Shown: in pieces, positions 28,461 through 37,606 of the stretch
Numbering within the stretch: the first letter of the stretch is position 1
Layout: each line of letters opens with the position of its first letter
Source: Methylomonas koyamae
GTDB lineage: Bacteria; Pseudomonadota; Gammaproteobacteria; Methylococcales; Methylomonadaceae
DNA: 64,000 nt
Assembly (NCBI RefSeq): GCF_006483455.1
Contig: NZ_PPPU01000007.1
Coordinates: 1-64,000 of the forward strand
Direction: 5' to 3'
Position numbers and translations under genes: made by a program
The notes under the pieces: model-generated
The model's database searches: none
The model's input: only the letters and a program-made list of their open reading frames with translations
Told to the model about the DNA's origin: nothing

Positions 28461-29549
28461 CTAGTTTTCGTAATCGGTGAGTTCTTCTTTGACAATATTC
28501 AGATAACTCAGGCCATGTAGTTGATCTGGCTCCAGATAATTGCCTTCAGCCCATTCATTCCAGGCTTTGACAAAAACAATGCGTTTTTCGGGGGGATTTT
28601 TGGCAATTAATCCAAACGCTTGGCGTAATAGCTTCCTGAATAGCTCGGGTGTCGATCCATGCAGTACTAAGCCGTTTTCGTTGGATCGCGGAGTGTTATC
28701 CCAGTTTGGTAATACGGTCGGATAGTCCGGAAAGCTTGGTGCCGATTTGCGAATCAGGTTATCCATCACCTCCGCATAGTCGTATACGGTCAGCGAGGAT
28801 TTTTTTCCCGCAATAAACCGCAAGATTTTACGCATGATATATCGGGTGGGTAAATGACCATCTTTTGGCGGCAAAGGCTGCCACGTCGAAGCATCGAGCC
28901 CGACGCTGGTCGGGTCCCAGTCCTGGCGCATTCGATAATTCACTCCAACCAGATACAGACCAGCCAATCCGGCGGCGGCGGCTAATTCTCGCCAGTACGC
29001 AATTACGTTTTGCAGATCGGGCACGTCCATCGGACTAAAAATCAAAAACAGCGGTCTGCCTTCGACCGTGATGTAACGTGGGTCTTTGAAGGCATTAAGT
29101 AACCATTCAAAGTGCTGCTTATGGTCTTCCATGCCTGGGTAGGTCTGCTCGATTAAAGTTCGATCAGCGGTGCCTTGCCAGATGTTGTTCCAACTATGAT
29201 TTGCCCAACACAAGCAAAATGGGAAATCGGGTTCGCCGCTGGCGAGGATCTCGTTGACCGGCCGCTCAAGGATACGTCGGCCGTCGCCGAACCAGTAGTG
29301 GTAGTAGCAAAACCCCTCAATTCCGTATTCTTTGGCAAGTTCGGCTTGAGCGTGGCGCGCTTCGGGTAAACGTAGGTCGTAGAATCCGAGGTCGGCCGGC
29401 ACATGGGGTTGGTAATGGCCGGGGTATAGCGGCTTGGCTTTAGCGACGTTGGTCCATTCTGTGAACCCTTTGCCCCACCACTCGTCGTTTTCCGGGGTAG
29501 GATGAAATTGAGGTAAATGAAAAGCGATAAGGCGTGGACTGGTCTTCAT
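28461..29549 (-). CDS. WbsX-family (GH99-like) glycan protein
   Basis: A 362-residue protein of the WbsX family, which is related in fold to glycoside hydrolase family 99 and occurs in O-antigen and capsule loci. Typical features are RLIAFHLPQFHPTPENDEWW at the N-terminus, GFTEWTNVAKAKPLY, the YGIEGFCYYHYWFGDG block, WANHSWNNIW, the GRPLFLIF segment and the C-terminal FVKAWNEWAEGNYLEPD with the likely catalytic acid. In surface-polysaccharide loci these proteins are annotated both as glycosyltransferases and as hydrolases; the true activity is uncertain. There is no signal peptide, so it acts in the cytoplasm. Confidence 0.85.
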   Translation of the reverse strand: MKTSPRLIAFHLPQFHPTPENDEWWGKGFTEWTNVAKAKPLYPGHYQPHVPADLGFYDLRLPEARHAQAELAKEYGIEGFCYYHYWFGDGRRILERPVNEILASGEPDFPFCLCWANHSWNNIWQGTADRTLIEQTYPGMEDHKQHFEWLLNAFKDPRYITVEGRPLFLIFSPMDVPDLQNVIAYWRELAAAAGLAGLYLVGVNYRMRQDWDPTSVGLDASTWQPLPPKDGHLPTRYIMRKILRFIAGKKSSLTVYDYAEVMDNLIRKSAPSFPDYPTVLPNWDNTPRSNENGLVLHGSTPELFRKLLRQAFGLIAKNPPEKRIVFVKAWNEWAEGNYLEPDQLHGLSYLNIVKEELTDYEN

Positions 29550-29555
29550 AAAATG

Positions 29556-30605
29556 TTAAACAGAGTTGAATTTTGCAAGTATGGCTCGCCAGGCTGACAC
29601 GATTTCTTGTTCTTCAAGCGCCAATGAATAAGTCTCGCGAATAAAATCAGCCGCCAGCCGACCTTTCTGCGCCATGGTTTCGGGGGCCTGCCGGTAGGTT
29701 TGTATGACGTGTTCGACAGTTTTCGCAAAGCCTACTATATCGCCTTGCTCGATAGGATAAGAAAATTCAGGGTTGAAAAACTCCCGGCCGCCGCCGCCGT
29801 GGAAGCCGATCACGACACAACCCGATGCCATAGCCTCTGCTGCAGGTAAGCCGAAGCCTTCGGGATAACCGAAACTCAAAAAGACGGCCGAGTCGCGATA
29901 AATTCTTGCAACTTCTGCTTGAGGCAAGTTAATGAAAGGGACGATCTCGAAGTCTTCAAGCGCGCCGCGAAACTTCAGAATGTTAATCACTTGCATCGCA
30001 TCTTGCTGATTTTTGATGCGGGAAAAACACAATTGCTTTTTCTTTTTCTCTTGATAATAAAAGGTATTAGGATCGATAGAGAGTCTAAACCGGTAGAGCG
30101 ATAGTTCCGGAAAAGCATGGCGTAAATAATCTTCGCCGTCCTTCGAATTCACCAGCGTGGCAAGCGTATCGGGGTCGTGATATGGGCTTATCAGGCGATC
30201 TTTGTTCAACGAGTAACCGTTAAAGGTCAGATAACAGTTCTGGTTTAGTACGACTTTTTTTATGCCTTTGCCGTACGCCCACGCCAAATCCGGTCCGTAC
30301 AATTCCGGTATAGCAATAATGTCGTCTGAGCCGATCGTGCGACTTTTGCCGCCTTTGATGTGCAACTCAACGACCTGATCCGGCTGGAAACGGCGTTTTA
30401 CCTTGCCGTGAAGACGATCGATGATCGAGCCCCGCCAATACACAATTGGCGTTTTATTTTCGAACCACGATACTCGAAATCCGGGATTGTTATGCACGAC
30501 ATAGGCCGGGATGCCGTTACGGTTCAATACGTCGACATGCTGATATATGACTCTTACCCCCCCTACGGGAGTGTTATGTTCCGGACAAAGATAATAGATA
30601 GTCAC
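29556..30605 (-). CDS. Family 4-type glycosyltransferase
   Basis: A 349-residue GT-B glycosyltransferase starting with a GTG. The N-terminal domain is diverged (TIYYLCPEHNTPVGGVRVIYQH), while the C-terminal domain holds the retaining-GT motif YPEGFGLPAAEAMASGCVVIGF near residue 247, with the donor-binding glutamates. The GGGGREFF loop follows. The donor sugar is unknown. It sits between two other transferase genes in the polysaccharide operon. Confidence 0.82.
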   Translation of the reverse strand: MTIYYLCPEHNTPVGGVRVIYQHVDVLNRNGIPAYVVHNNPGFRVSWFENKTPIVYWRGSIIDRLHGKVKRRFQPDQVVELHIKGGKSRTIGSDDIIAIPELYGPDLAWAYGKGIKKVVLNQNCYLTFNGYSLNKDRLISPYHDPDTLATLVNSKDGEDYLRHAFPELSLYRFRLSIDPNTFYYQEKKKKQLCFSRIKNQQDAMQVINILKFRGALEDFEIVPFINLPQAEVARIYRDSAVFLSFGYPEGFGLPAAEAMASGCVVIGFHGGGGREFFNPEFSYPIEQGDIVGFAKTVEHVIQTYRQAPETMAQKGRLAADFIRETYSLALEEQEIVSAWRAILAKFNSV

Positions 30606-30671
30606 GAAGTTAGCTCAATTTCGAGTGTTAGCGTGAGCAAAACCAGCGGCTCGCTCTGGCTGTTAAGATGG

Positions 30672-32009
30672 TTATGCCGATCCATTTGAGTGGGTTTGCT
30701 TGAAACGCCACATTACATGTTTGTCCAACATGTCGATGCATCGTCTTTTAAAACCAGGGAGTCCGAAATAGTTAAATTGCATTTCGGCGTTTTTTAATGC
30801 CTTGGTATCGCTAAGCTTGCTGTGTTGCCGCCGTGATAAAAACGATTTTTCTTCCAGAATTAACGCCAAATCGTTCATAAATTCGATTTGCTCCGACGCG
30901 GCGTGATAGGCTCGAGCATCAGCCGTCGCTTGGCGGCCGATTTTTTCGCGAAGTCCCGGATCGGCGGCTAATTTTTTCATCCAGTCGGCGGCCTCATCGA
31001 TATGGGGTTCTGCCCATACTGCGCGTTTGCCGAGCCGGTCAGGGCCATTGGCGGCCATGCCGGTATAAGGCACCAAATCAAATCCTACCAGACATGAATT
31101 CGTGTGCCGCATGAACGACATGTTACCCGACCAGGCGGTTGCTATCACAGGCTTGCCTAACGCCATACATTCTAATGGTCCGAGTCCCAGTCCTTCCGCA
31201 CGGTGCATAGAGACAAATACGTCACAGCTGGCATACAGGCTTAACACATCCGGGTAGCTCAGCGACTTGGGGATAAAATGAACACGGGGATTACCAGCAC
31301 ATCGTGATTTTAGTTCCTCTACCAATCGCATGGGGTTGCAACCCGGCGTAGTGACTTCCGCGTTATTTAATTTCACGACTAAATGCGGCGCGTACGAAGC
31401 TTCGGAGTTGCCGGGAAACGCCTGCAGGAAAGCATCGACAGCACCAAATGGGTTCTTGCGGGCCGGGTCATGATGCGGATCGAAACTTGATACAAACAGA
31501 AGCTTATCGTGAGGCAGTTCAAATTTAGCGCGGTCTGCGTAAATTCCGTCAGGCAGGAAAAGCGGGTGTATGCAGTCGAGCGTAAATACATCCGATAAAT
31601 TAGTATCAAATACATGTTTAACAAAGTGCGATCCGGCCAGTACCACATCAAATAAACGTAGCGCTTCGCGGAAACGTTTAGGTAACACGGTTTCTTCACA
31701 CCAGATCAATCCTACATTGAGACGATTGGCGGCAAACAAGCCTTTCGGGGGATGCAGAAACAGGTTTGGCAATTGTCCCATCGATAGAAAGAACAAATTG
31801 ATCGAGTAGGGCAGTTGTATCGGGTCGTCAACTGTAAGATCCTGGTACTCATGCACCCGGGCATTGGGAGCGCGCTTGTAATCTATATCAAAAATCGATA
31901 CTGGAATTTGCCGATTTAAAAATAGTTTTACAAAATGCCTGGCAGTTATTCCCAAGCTTACGTTACTGCTGACGTAGCCGATAACGTTGATGCCAAAATT
32001 ACCGTTCAT
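30672..32009 (-). CDS. Family 4-type glycosyltransferase
   Basis: A 445-residue GT-B glycosyltransferase. The N-terminal half binds the acceptor (GINVIGYVSSNVSLGITARH) and the C-terminal half has the signature HRAEGLGLGPLECMALGKPV near residue 274. After the catalytic domain there is a basic, helical tail ending in HVMWRFKQT, which resembles the tail of the next transferase. It follows that gene by only five bases, so the pair is probably translated together. Confidence 0.85.
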   Translation of the reverse strand: MNGNFGINVIGYVSSNVSLGITARHFVKLFLNRQIPVSIFDIDYKRAPNARVHEYQDLTVDDPIQLPYSINLFFLSMGQLPNLFLHPPKGLFAANRLNVGLIWCEETVLPKRFREALRLFDVVLAGSHFVKHVFDTNLSDVFTLDCIHPLFLPDGIYADRAKFELPHDKLLFVSSFDPHHDPARKNPFGAVDAFLQAFPGNSEASYAPHLVVKLNNAEVTTPGCNPMRLVEELKSRCAGNPRVHFIPKSLSYPDVLSLYASCDVFVSMHRAEGLGLGPLECMALGKPVIATAWSGNMSFMRHTNSCLVGFDLVPYTGMAANGPDRLGKRAVWAEPHIDEAADWMKKLAADPGLREKIGRQATADARAYHAASEQIEFMNDLALILEEKSFLSRRQHSKLSDTKALKNAEMQFNYFGLPGFKRRCIDMLDKHVMWRFKQTHSNGSA

Positions 32010-32014
32010 CTGAG

Positions 32015-33223
32015 TTAATTTGTTTTATTGAATCGCCATAGCACATAACGATTGAGAGTGTGATAAAACCAGCTACGAAGAATGCGGCTTTTGAGTTTTA
32101 ACCATGGTACCTGGGTTTGATCGATCTGGCTGAATACCTGATTAATTTTGACTTTCACCACCGCTTCTGAAAAATTATTTTCCAGAAAATTTCTGCCGGA
32201 TAAGCCGATTTCGCTATGCCGCCCCGGATCGTTGAGTAAACTTAATACGTGATCGGCAAACTCTCTGGGTGTATCGCCAATCAATATTTCCTTGCCTGGA
32301 GTAAGCCCGAAGCCTTCCAGCCCAATCGAGGTCGTGACGACTGGGAGGCCGAAGGACAGCGCTTCGCCAATTTTGCCCTTTACACCGCTCCCGTAACGCA
32401 AAGGTGCTACCGAGATATAGGACTCTGTCAAATAAGGGTGCATGGACGGCACGTGGCCCAAAATCTCGATGGGCCCGCCGTGAAGATTTTTCACCGTCTC
32501 CGGGTAGCCTTCGCCGATTACTTTAAAACGAACCTGAGGGGCTTGTTCTAATATTAGCGGCAAGACCTCGTTGGCAAAATATAACACTGCGTCACTATTA
32601 GGCTCATACTGGCCCCAGCCTACAAACATCAATACGTTTTTATCTCGCGCCGCAGTAGGAATATATTCACCCATAGGATGAATATTTGGAATGATAGCGA
32701 GTTTATTGGCGGGGAGTTCTGGTGCTAATAACTGACGCTCCTGTTCAGAAACGACAATAATGAAATCAGCTTTCCTATAGGTGGCAATTTCTTCCCGCTT
32801 AACTTTATTGGCGAAATCTATATCGCTCTGTTGTTTAGTCAATCGGGCACGTGACATATATCGGCCGAACTGAACGTCTACAGAGTCTATAATCAATTTC
32901 GCTGTCGGCGCCCAATCTCTTACTGCTTGAATATTTTTCGGGGTCGCCAGTACATAGAGAACGAATACCACCGAATCGTAATTTTCAGCCTGTAAGGCCG
33001 GCACCAATCCGTTATCGCAAATACCGACACCTTGAGACACCAAAGTTTGTCGATAAAGCGACACCGCGGACTCTCCTAATTCGTTGACCATGTAGGGGAC
33101 ATCCAACGGGCAAAGCGATACTTGGTGAGACTCCGTCAGTATTTGAATCAAGCGAGAAAACCTGAGTTCGTATGAGGAACGGTCGAATGCTGGGTAGGAG
33201 TCTGAGACGATCAGTATTTTCAT
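32015..33223 (-). CDS. Glycosyltransferase, GT-B fold
   Basis: A 402-residue GT-B glycosyltransferase. It starts MKILIVSDSYPAFDRSSYELRF, has a central IIDSVDVQFGRYMSR region and IIPNIHP at the domain junction, and a C-terminal donor site reading VAPLRYGSGVKGKIGEALSFGLPVV near residue 290, a pattern seen in GT4 proteins with a GSG(V/I)K(N/G)K motif. The tail LNRYVLWRFNKTN is similar to that of the next gene in the operon. The substrate is unknown. Confidence 0.86.
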   Translation of the reverse strand: MKILIVSDSYPAFDRSSYELRFSRLIQILTESHQVSLCPLDVPYMVNELGESAVSLYRQTLVSQGVGICDNGLVPALQAENYDSVVFVLYVLATPKNIQAVRDWAPTAKLIIDSVDVQFGRYMSRARLTKQQSDIDFANKVKREEIATYRKADFIIVVSEQERQLLAPELPANKLAIIPNIHPMGEYIPTAARDKNVLMFVGWGQYEPNSDAVLYFANEVLPLILEQAPQVRFKVIGEGYPETVKNLHGGPIEILGHVPSMHPYLTESYISVAPLRYGSGVKGKIGEALSFGLPVVTTSIGLEGFGLTPGKEILIGDTPREFADHVLSLLNDPGRHSEIGLSGRNFLENNFSEAVVKVKINQVFSQIDQTQVPWLKLKSRILRSWFYHTLNRYVLWRFNKTN

Positions 33224-33280
33224 GCGTTAAATGACTCGGTAAAGACTATATTTGTTGAGATATCGATCCGGCAACTAAAC

Positions 33281-34156
33281 TTAATGTTTTACCCATGGCG
33301 GTATGAATTCGCTCCAGTATTGATCCTCGTTCTTTGCCAATCGCTTGATAATCGGTCTGAGAAATCTAATAACAGGATTCTGGATAATTGCCTGGTAATT
33401 TTTCTCGTACCAGCAGTATTTATTGATTATATCTGTTAGTTGTTTTTCGACATGCTTTTTACCACCATGTTGAATGATAACCATCGCACAATCTAAAAGC
33501 ATAAGTTTCTCAAAAGCTGTTGTTTTGGCATTAGGATGACTTAAAGCTTCAGAAAGAAGGCTGTCAGTGCTGATAAATTTAATTCCATTTTCCGCCATTC
33601 GCAACCATAAATCCAGATCCATCGCGATGTGGATAGATTCATCAATCGGACCAACCTGCTCCCAAGCCGCGCGAGAAAATGCACTAGACGGTTGCAAAAA
33701 ATTGCCGCCATTCATCCAGCTATATAGGCTATTCAGATCGATTGTTGGATTTGGTTCAATGTAATAAATTTCGTTGCCAGACAAATCAACAATTCTTCCT
33801 GAGCCAACGACCATTCCAATTTCCGGATTGTTCTGGAATGTCTTAGAGAAATATTCAAGAGTGCCAGGCAGGTACCAATCATCCGAATTTAGCCAAGTAA
33901 GTATGTCGCCGGTGGCTTTTGCCATGCCTTTGTTTATAGCATGGCTTTGACCTCTATCAGGCTCGCTAACCCAATACGCTAAATAGTGCTCGTATTTTTT
34001 TATGACCTCAATTGTGTTATCGGTACTTCCACCATCAATTATTATAAACTCCAGATTGTGATAATCTTGTGATATTACAGATTGTATAGTTTTCTCAATA
34101 AATTTACCTTGGTTAAAGGTGGGAGTTACTATCGTTATTCTTGGTGATTTATTCAT
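33281..34156 (-). CDS. Family 2 glycosyltransferase
   Basis: A 291-residue GT-A glycosyltransferase of the WcaA type: ITIVTPTFNQGKFIEKTIQSV at the start, FIIIDGGSTDNTIEVI, EPDRGQSHAINKGMAKATGDI and the DxD-like TWLNSDDWYLPG near residue 88. The MDLDLWLRMAE segment near residue 185 carries the probable catalytic acid. The whole gene is strongly AT-rich relative to core genes. It is followed, in transcription order, by three further transferase genes. Confidence 0.9.
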   Translation of the reverse strand: MNKSPRITIVTPTFNQGKFIEKTIQSVISQDYHNLEFIIIDGGSTDNTIEVIKKYEHYLAYWVSEPDRGQSHAINKGMAKATGDILTWLNSDDWYLPGTLEYFSKTFQNNPEIGMVVGSGRIVDLSGNEIYYIEPNPTIDLNSLYSWMNGGNFLQPSSAFSRAAWEQVGPIDESIHIAMDLDLWLRMAENGIKFISTDSLLSEALSHPNAKTTAFEKLMLLDCAMVIIQHGGKKHVEKQLTDIINKYCWYEKNYQAIIQNPVIRFLRPIIKRLAKNEDQYWSEFIPPWVKH

Positions 34157-34163
34157 TTTTTTA

Positions 34164-34826
34164 CTATTGAACCTTTGAAGCCTCTAAGTTAAGGCTAATT
34201 AGGTATTCTTTGTTATTAAACGATAGCTTCTTTGATGCCCAGTCTTCAAAATTATGAAATTGACTTTCATGCGGATTCCATTCCGTTATGTCTCCAAAAT
34301 TATGTGAAAATAATAGGTTACTTAAATATTTTTTGTTGTAGACTTCATGGTGAAAATTTTCTGGGTAATCTTGTCCGCCCATAAGAGAGGGCGATATGTA
34401 TTCTATTTGGTGATTTGTATCGTTATAAATGGCAATGATGTGATCCAAATCCGGTACGGATATTCTTAATTTTCCTTTGGGTTTTAATATGCGATGCATT
34501 TCTTTGAGGACTAATGATATATTTTTCCTAGGGACGTGCTCCAATACGTGGCACATGTAGATGAGATCGACAGTATTATCCGGAATCATCCATAGGCGGA
34601 AAATATTGCGAGTCACTATATGGACATGACGATATTTTCTAGCATCAATATTGATAAAGTCTGGGGCGTTTATCTCGCCGCAGCCAATGTGTAAAAGTAA
34701 TTCTCCGTCTTGCGTTCTCGGGTATTTCTTTTCTCTTGCAAGCCAGAGTGATTGTCGAGCGAAGTTGGCAATATTGTGAAATTTTGATCCAATTATATTT
34801 TTAAGTCTTTCGATTCGCCAATGCAT
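34164..34826 (-). CDS. Class I SAM-dependent methyltransferase
   Basis: A 220-residue methyltransferase with the SAM-binding motif I LLLHIGCGEINAPDFINID near residue 44, the post-motif region DLIYMCHVLEHVP near residue 87 and the LKPKGKLRISVPDLD block. Its place directly after wzt suggests that it modifies the exported glycan, perhaps capping the non-reducing end that Wzt reads, but sugar methylation in mid-chain is just as possible. It lies five bases after the wzt stop. The base composition is among the lowest in G+C of the window. Confidence 0.82.
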   Translation of the reverse strand: MHWRIERLKNIIGSKFHNIANFARQSLWLAREKKYPRTQDGELLLHIGCGEINAPDFINIDARKYRHVHIVTRNIFRLWMIPDNTVDLIYMCHVLEHVPRKNISLVLKEMHRILKPKGKLRISVPDLDHIIAIYNDTNHQIEYISPSLMGGQDYPENFHHEVYNKKYLSNLLFSHNFGDITEWNPHESQFHNFEDWASKKLSFNNKEYLISLNLEASKVQ

Positions 34827-34831
34827 TTTAT

Positions 34832-36073
34832 TTATTGTCCATTGTTGTCAAGAAATTTCCATTTTCCGTTTAAACTGATAAAACCTTCCGTCATGCTTTG
34901 AGTTCTTTCGATATTTGAGCTTTTAACTTGGAAGTTAATTACGCCTTCTTCATAGAAGATATTACGCGCTATTTTTCCGGCCTCAATGCCGATACGAATT
35001 GAAAAAACACCGGGCAATAGAGGAAAGGATGGTATTTCAATGGCCAATATATATTGACCTGGATACAGTATTTTGTTTTTAAATTGAGACTCGGTGATTT
35101 CTGTGGCAAGATAAAGAAAGTCTGTGGTATGAATTCCAAACCCGAAGTTTGGGTTTTCAAGTGTTTTGTTGACTTTAAAATTCAAACGAAATGTTATATT
35201 TTCATTGGTATAGATGCTTTCAATTTTTTCACCGCGATCGTTAATTATTTCAACGGCATTTAGTTCGATATCCCCAGAAAGCTCTTTTCGAGCTCTGCTT
35301 GATGAATGGTGGCTTTGCTCTTTTATTTTCTCGTCGTTTTGCGCATAAAAAAGGCCACATATTTCCGCCGGGTTTCCATCCGCGACAATTTTACCGTGAT
35401 CCATGAGGAGCACTCGCTTGCATATGCGTTCGATTTGTCGAATGTTGTGGCTGACAAGTAAAACTGTTTTTCCTTGATGAATTATCATGTCTTCCATCTT
35501 ATTGAAGCATTTCCGTTGAAACGCTAAGTCGCCGACTGCTAAAACTTCATCGATAATTAGAATATCCGCATCCAGACTGGTGGCGATGGAAAATCCCAGC
35601 TTTACGGTCATGCCGGAGCTGTATCGTTTTACAGGGGTGTCAATAAATTTTTCCAATTCGGAAAAATTAATGATTTCGTCCAATTTTTGTTGAATGACTT
35701 TTTTCGGAATACCCAAAATAGAACCATTCAGGAAAATATTTTCCCTGCCGGTTAATTCTGGATTTACGCCTGCGCCCACTTCGATAAGCGGGGCGATACT
35801 ACCTCTTACCACAACATTGCCCTTTGTAGGCTTGCTAATATTGGCGAGGTGTTTGAGTAGAGTGCTTTTTCCGGCGCCGTTGTGTCCGATAATGCCAACG
35901 ACTTCACCTTCATCAATAGCAAAGTTCACATTGTCGAGGGCTTTAAACCGCTCGCGACTAATTGTAGGCTGAAAACTTAGGCGTCGTATTGCGTTGACGG
36001 CAGTTTCTTTCAAACTGGTAAGGTGTCCGAGTTGATATTCTTTGGTCAGATGATTGACTTCTATAATGGCCAT
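34832..36073 (-). CDS. wzt: Polysaccharide ABC transporter ATPase with C-terminal glycan-binding-type domain
   Basis: A 413-residue ATPase of the Wzt/TagH type that powers export of a complete polysaccharide across the inner membrane together with the permease encoded next to it. Walker A is GHNGAGKST at residues 63-71, the signature YSSGM at 151-155 and Walker B ILIIDE at 171-176. From about residue 255 on a second domain, beta-rich and unlike an ATPase, is present; in Wzt proteins with this layout it binds the modified end of the O-polysaccharide before export. This suggests that a defined chain terminus is read here. Confidence 0.92.
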   Translation of the reverse strand: MAIIEVNHLTKEYQLGHLTSLKETAVNAIRRLSFQPTISRERFKALDNVNFAIDEGEVVGIIGHNGAGKSTLLKHLANISKPTKGNVVVRGSIAPLIEVGAGVNPELTGRENIFLNGSILGIPKKVIQQKLDEIINFSELEKFIDTPVKRYSSGMTVKLGFSIATSLDADILIIDEVLAVGDLAFQRKCFNKMEDMIIHQGKTVLLVSHNIRQIERICKRVLLMDHGKIVADGNPAEICGLFYAQNDEKIKEQSHHSSSRARKELSGDIELNAVEIINDRGEKIESIYTNENITFRLNFKVNKTLENPNFGFGIHTTDFLYLATEITESQFKNKILYPGQYILAIEIPSFPLLPGVFSIRIGIEAGKIARNIFYEEGVINFQVKSSNIERTQSMTEGFISLNGKWKFLDNNGQ

Positions 36074-36117
36074 ATAGTGGAATTTGAGTATTTCGATTCT
36101 AGTAAGTTATCGACCTA

Positions 36118-36936
36118 TTAGATAACGTCTGCAAACCAATTTTCAGCCCGCTTAAAAAACCAATAGCTAAAAGGAAGCACAGACAAAGTTAATATCAAAC
36201 CTGGGTAAAGTGCTTGAAAATCCGGGTCAGATGCTCCAATTAGTGTGCGCTGAAAACTATCGATTATTCCAACTAATGGATTTATAGTGTAAAGGGTATA
36301 CAACTTCTCCGACCACTCTCCGGCTGCCTGCTCTATAAGTAGTTTCTTTTTAACCAGGCTTAAGGGATAAATCACCGGTGAGCCGTACATCAATAACGAT
36401 AGGCCGATTGGTATGGCTTGCGCGATATCGCGGTAGTAGACATTCATCGCTGCGCCGAAAAAACTGATCGTCAAAGCCACTACCATGGTATACAGCACAA
36501 AAACCGGCAGCCAGAAAGCATATATAGTAGGCAAAATTTTGTAATAGATCATCATTCCGGCCAGTATTACAAAACTAACAACTAGTTCTACTAGTTTGGT
36601 CACCATTGCTGTCAACGGAAAAATTTCCCTTGGGAAATATATTTTTTTAATTAAGGCTGCGTTCGAGGTGACGCTGTTTACACCTTCGGAAACGGATTCC
36701 TGAAAAAAGACCCAAGGTATTAATGCCGCAAAGGTAATTAAAGGGTAAGGTAATCCACCTGTCTCAATACCTACGAAACCCTTGACTAGCGTGAATACCA
36801 ACATCAGCATAACTGGTTTTAGTACCGCCCATAAAATGCCAAGGTAAGCCTGTTTGTAGCGAATAACTATATTTTTGTAAGTTAGAGCGGCTATTAGCTC
36901 TCTATAGTTATAAAGGTTTTTGATTATTCTGAACAT
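36118..36936 (-). CDS. wzm: Polysaccharide ABC transporter permease
   Basis: A 272-residue ABC-2 type permease with six membrane segments, the partner of the adjacent ATPase. The N-terminal amphipathic region LYNYRELIAALTYKNIVIRYKQAYLGILW is the family signature, followed by FAALIPWVFFQES and the central YYRDIAQAIPIGLSLLMYGSPVIYP. Such permeases export O-antigen, capsule or teichoic-acid-type polymers attached to a lipid carrier. It precedes wzt by 44 bases in transcription order. Confidence 0.93.
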   Translation of the reverse strand: MFRIIKNLYNYRELIAALTYKNIVIRYKQAYLGILWAVLKPVMLMLVFTLVKGFVGIETGGLPYPLITFAALIPWVFFQESVSEGVNSVTSNAALIKKIYFPREIFPLTAMVTKLVELVVSFVILAGMMIYYKILPTIYAFWLPVFVLYTMVVALTISFFGAAMNVYYRDIAQAIPIGLSLLMYGSPVIYPLSLVKKKLLIEQAAGEWSEKLYTLYTINPLVGIIDSFQRTLIGASDPDFQALYPGLILTLSVLPFSYWFFKRAENWFADVI

Positions 36937-36963
36937 CTCGAATGGTATGCGCTATAAGGTATA

Positions 36964-37575
36964 TTAATCAGCTTTTTGGGTTTTTTTCAGTTTAGAAAGA
37001 CGTTTCAATAGAGGCTTAGAATCCGGTTTCTTTTCTAAGCCTTGTTCCAGTATATTGATCGCTTCGTTAGGTCTGTTCAATTTGATATATATATCGCCTA
37101 GCGCTGCATAAGGCATCCAGGTTTTCGGGCTACGCTCGATACTTTTGTGATAGTTGTCGATAGCCGCTTTGTAGTCCTCCAATCCTTCGTATGCTTTGCC
37201 GATGTCGTAGTACATTTTAGGGATCAATACAAAATCCGACACCATACCGTGCTTAAACGGAAAAACCATTTCGTTGATGGCCTGTTTCAGATAACTGACT
37301 CTTTCCGCACGGTTGTTGGTTTTCCAGGCCAGGTTATAGGTAAATAATCCTGCACAATAATGGTGAATACCGCCGTTGCCTGCCAGCCTTTTTTCCCACA
37401 TCAAGGCTCTTGGCGTGCCTTGTGCACCTTCCTGATGCATTTCTTTGCAGAAAATAGGCAGCCCCATATAGTCTAGATCTGTTTGAGGAAATTCTGCTTT
37501 AGCAATGATCGGTAAAAGTCCGATACACAGCATAAATGTTTTTAATGATTTTTTGGCAAACTTTATAATTCTCAT
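36964..37575 (-). CDS. Exported tetratricopeptide-repeat protein
   Basis: A 203-residue protein with a signal peptide (basic start, hydrophobic core LKTFMLCIGLLPIIAKA) and, in its C-terminal half from about residue 115, at least two TPR units, with YYDIGKAYEGLEDYKAAIDNYHKSIERSP followed by YAALGDIYIKLNRPNEAINILEQGLEKKP. It is therefore probably periplasmic and a protein-binding scaffold. Its place between a glycosyltransferase and the export permease suggests a role in assembly or export of the polysaccharide, but this is inference. The N-terminal 110 residues are not recognised. Confidence 0.75.
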   Translation of the reverse strand: MRIIKFAKKSLKTFMLCIGLLPIIAKAEFPQTDLDYMGLPIFCKEMHQEGAQGTPRALMWEKRLAGNGGIHHYCAGLFTYNLAWKTNNRAERVSYLKQAINEMVFPFKHGMVSDFVLIPKMYYDIGKAYEGLEDYKAAIDNYHKSIERSPKTWMPYAALGDIYIKLNRPNEAINILEQGLEKKPDSKPLLKRLSKLKKTQKAD

Positions 37576-37606
37576 TATGTATAAGCTTTATAAGTTGTAA
37601 AAATAA

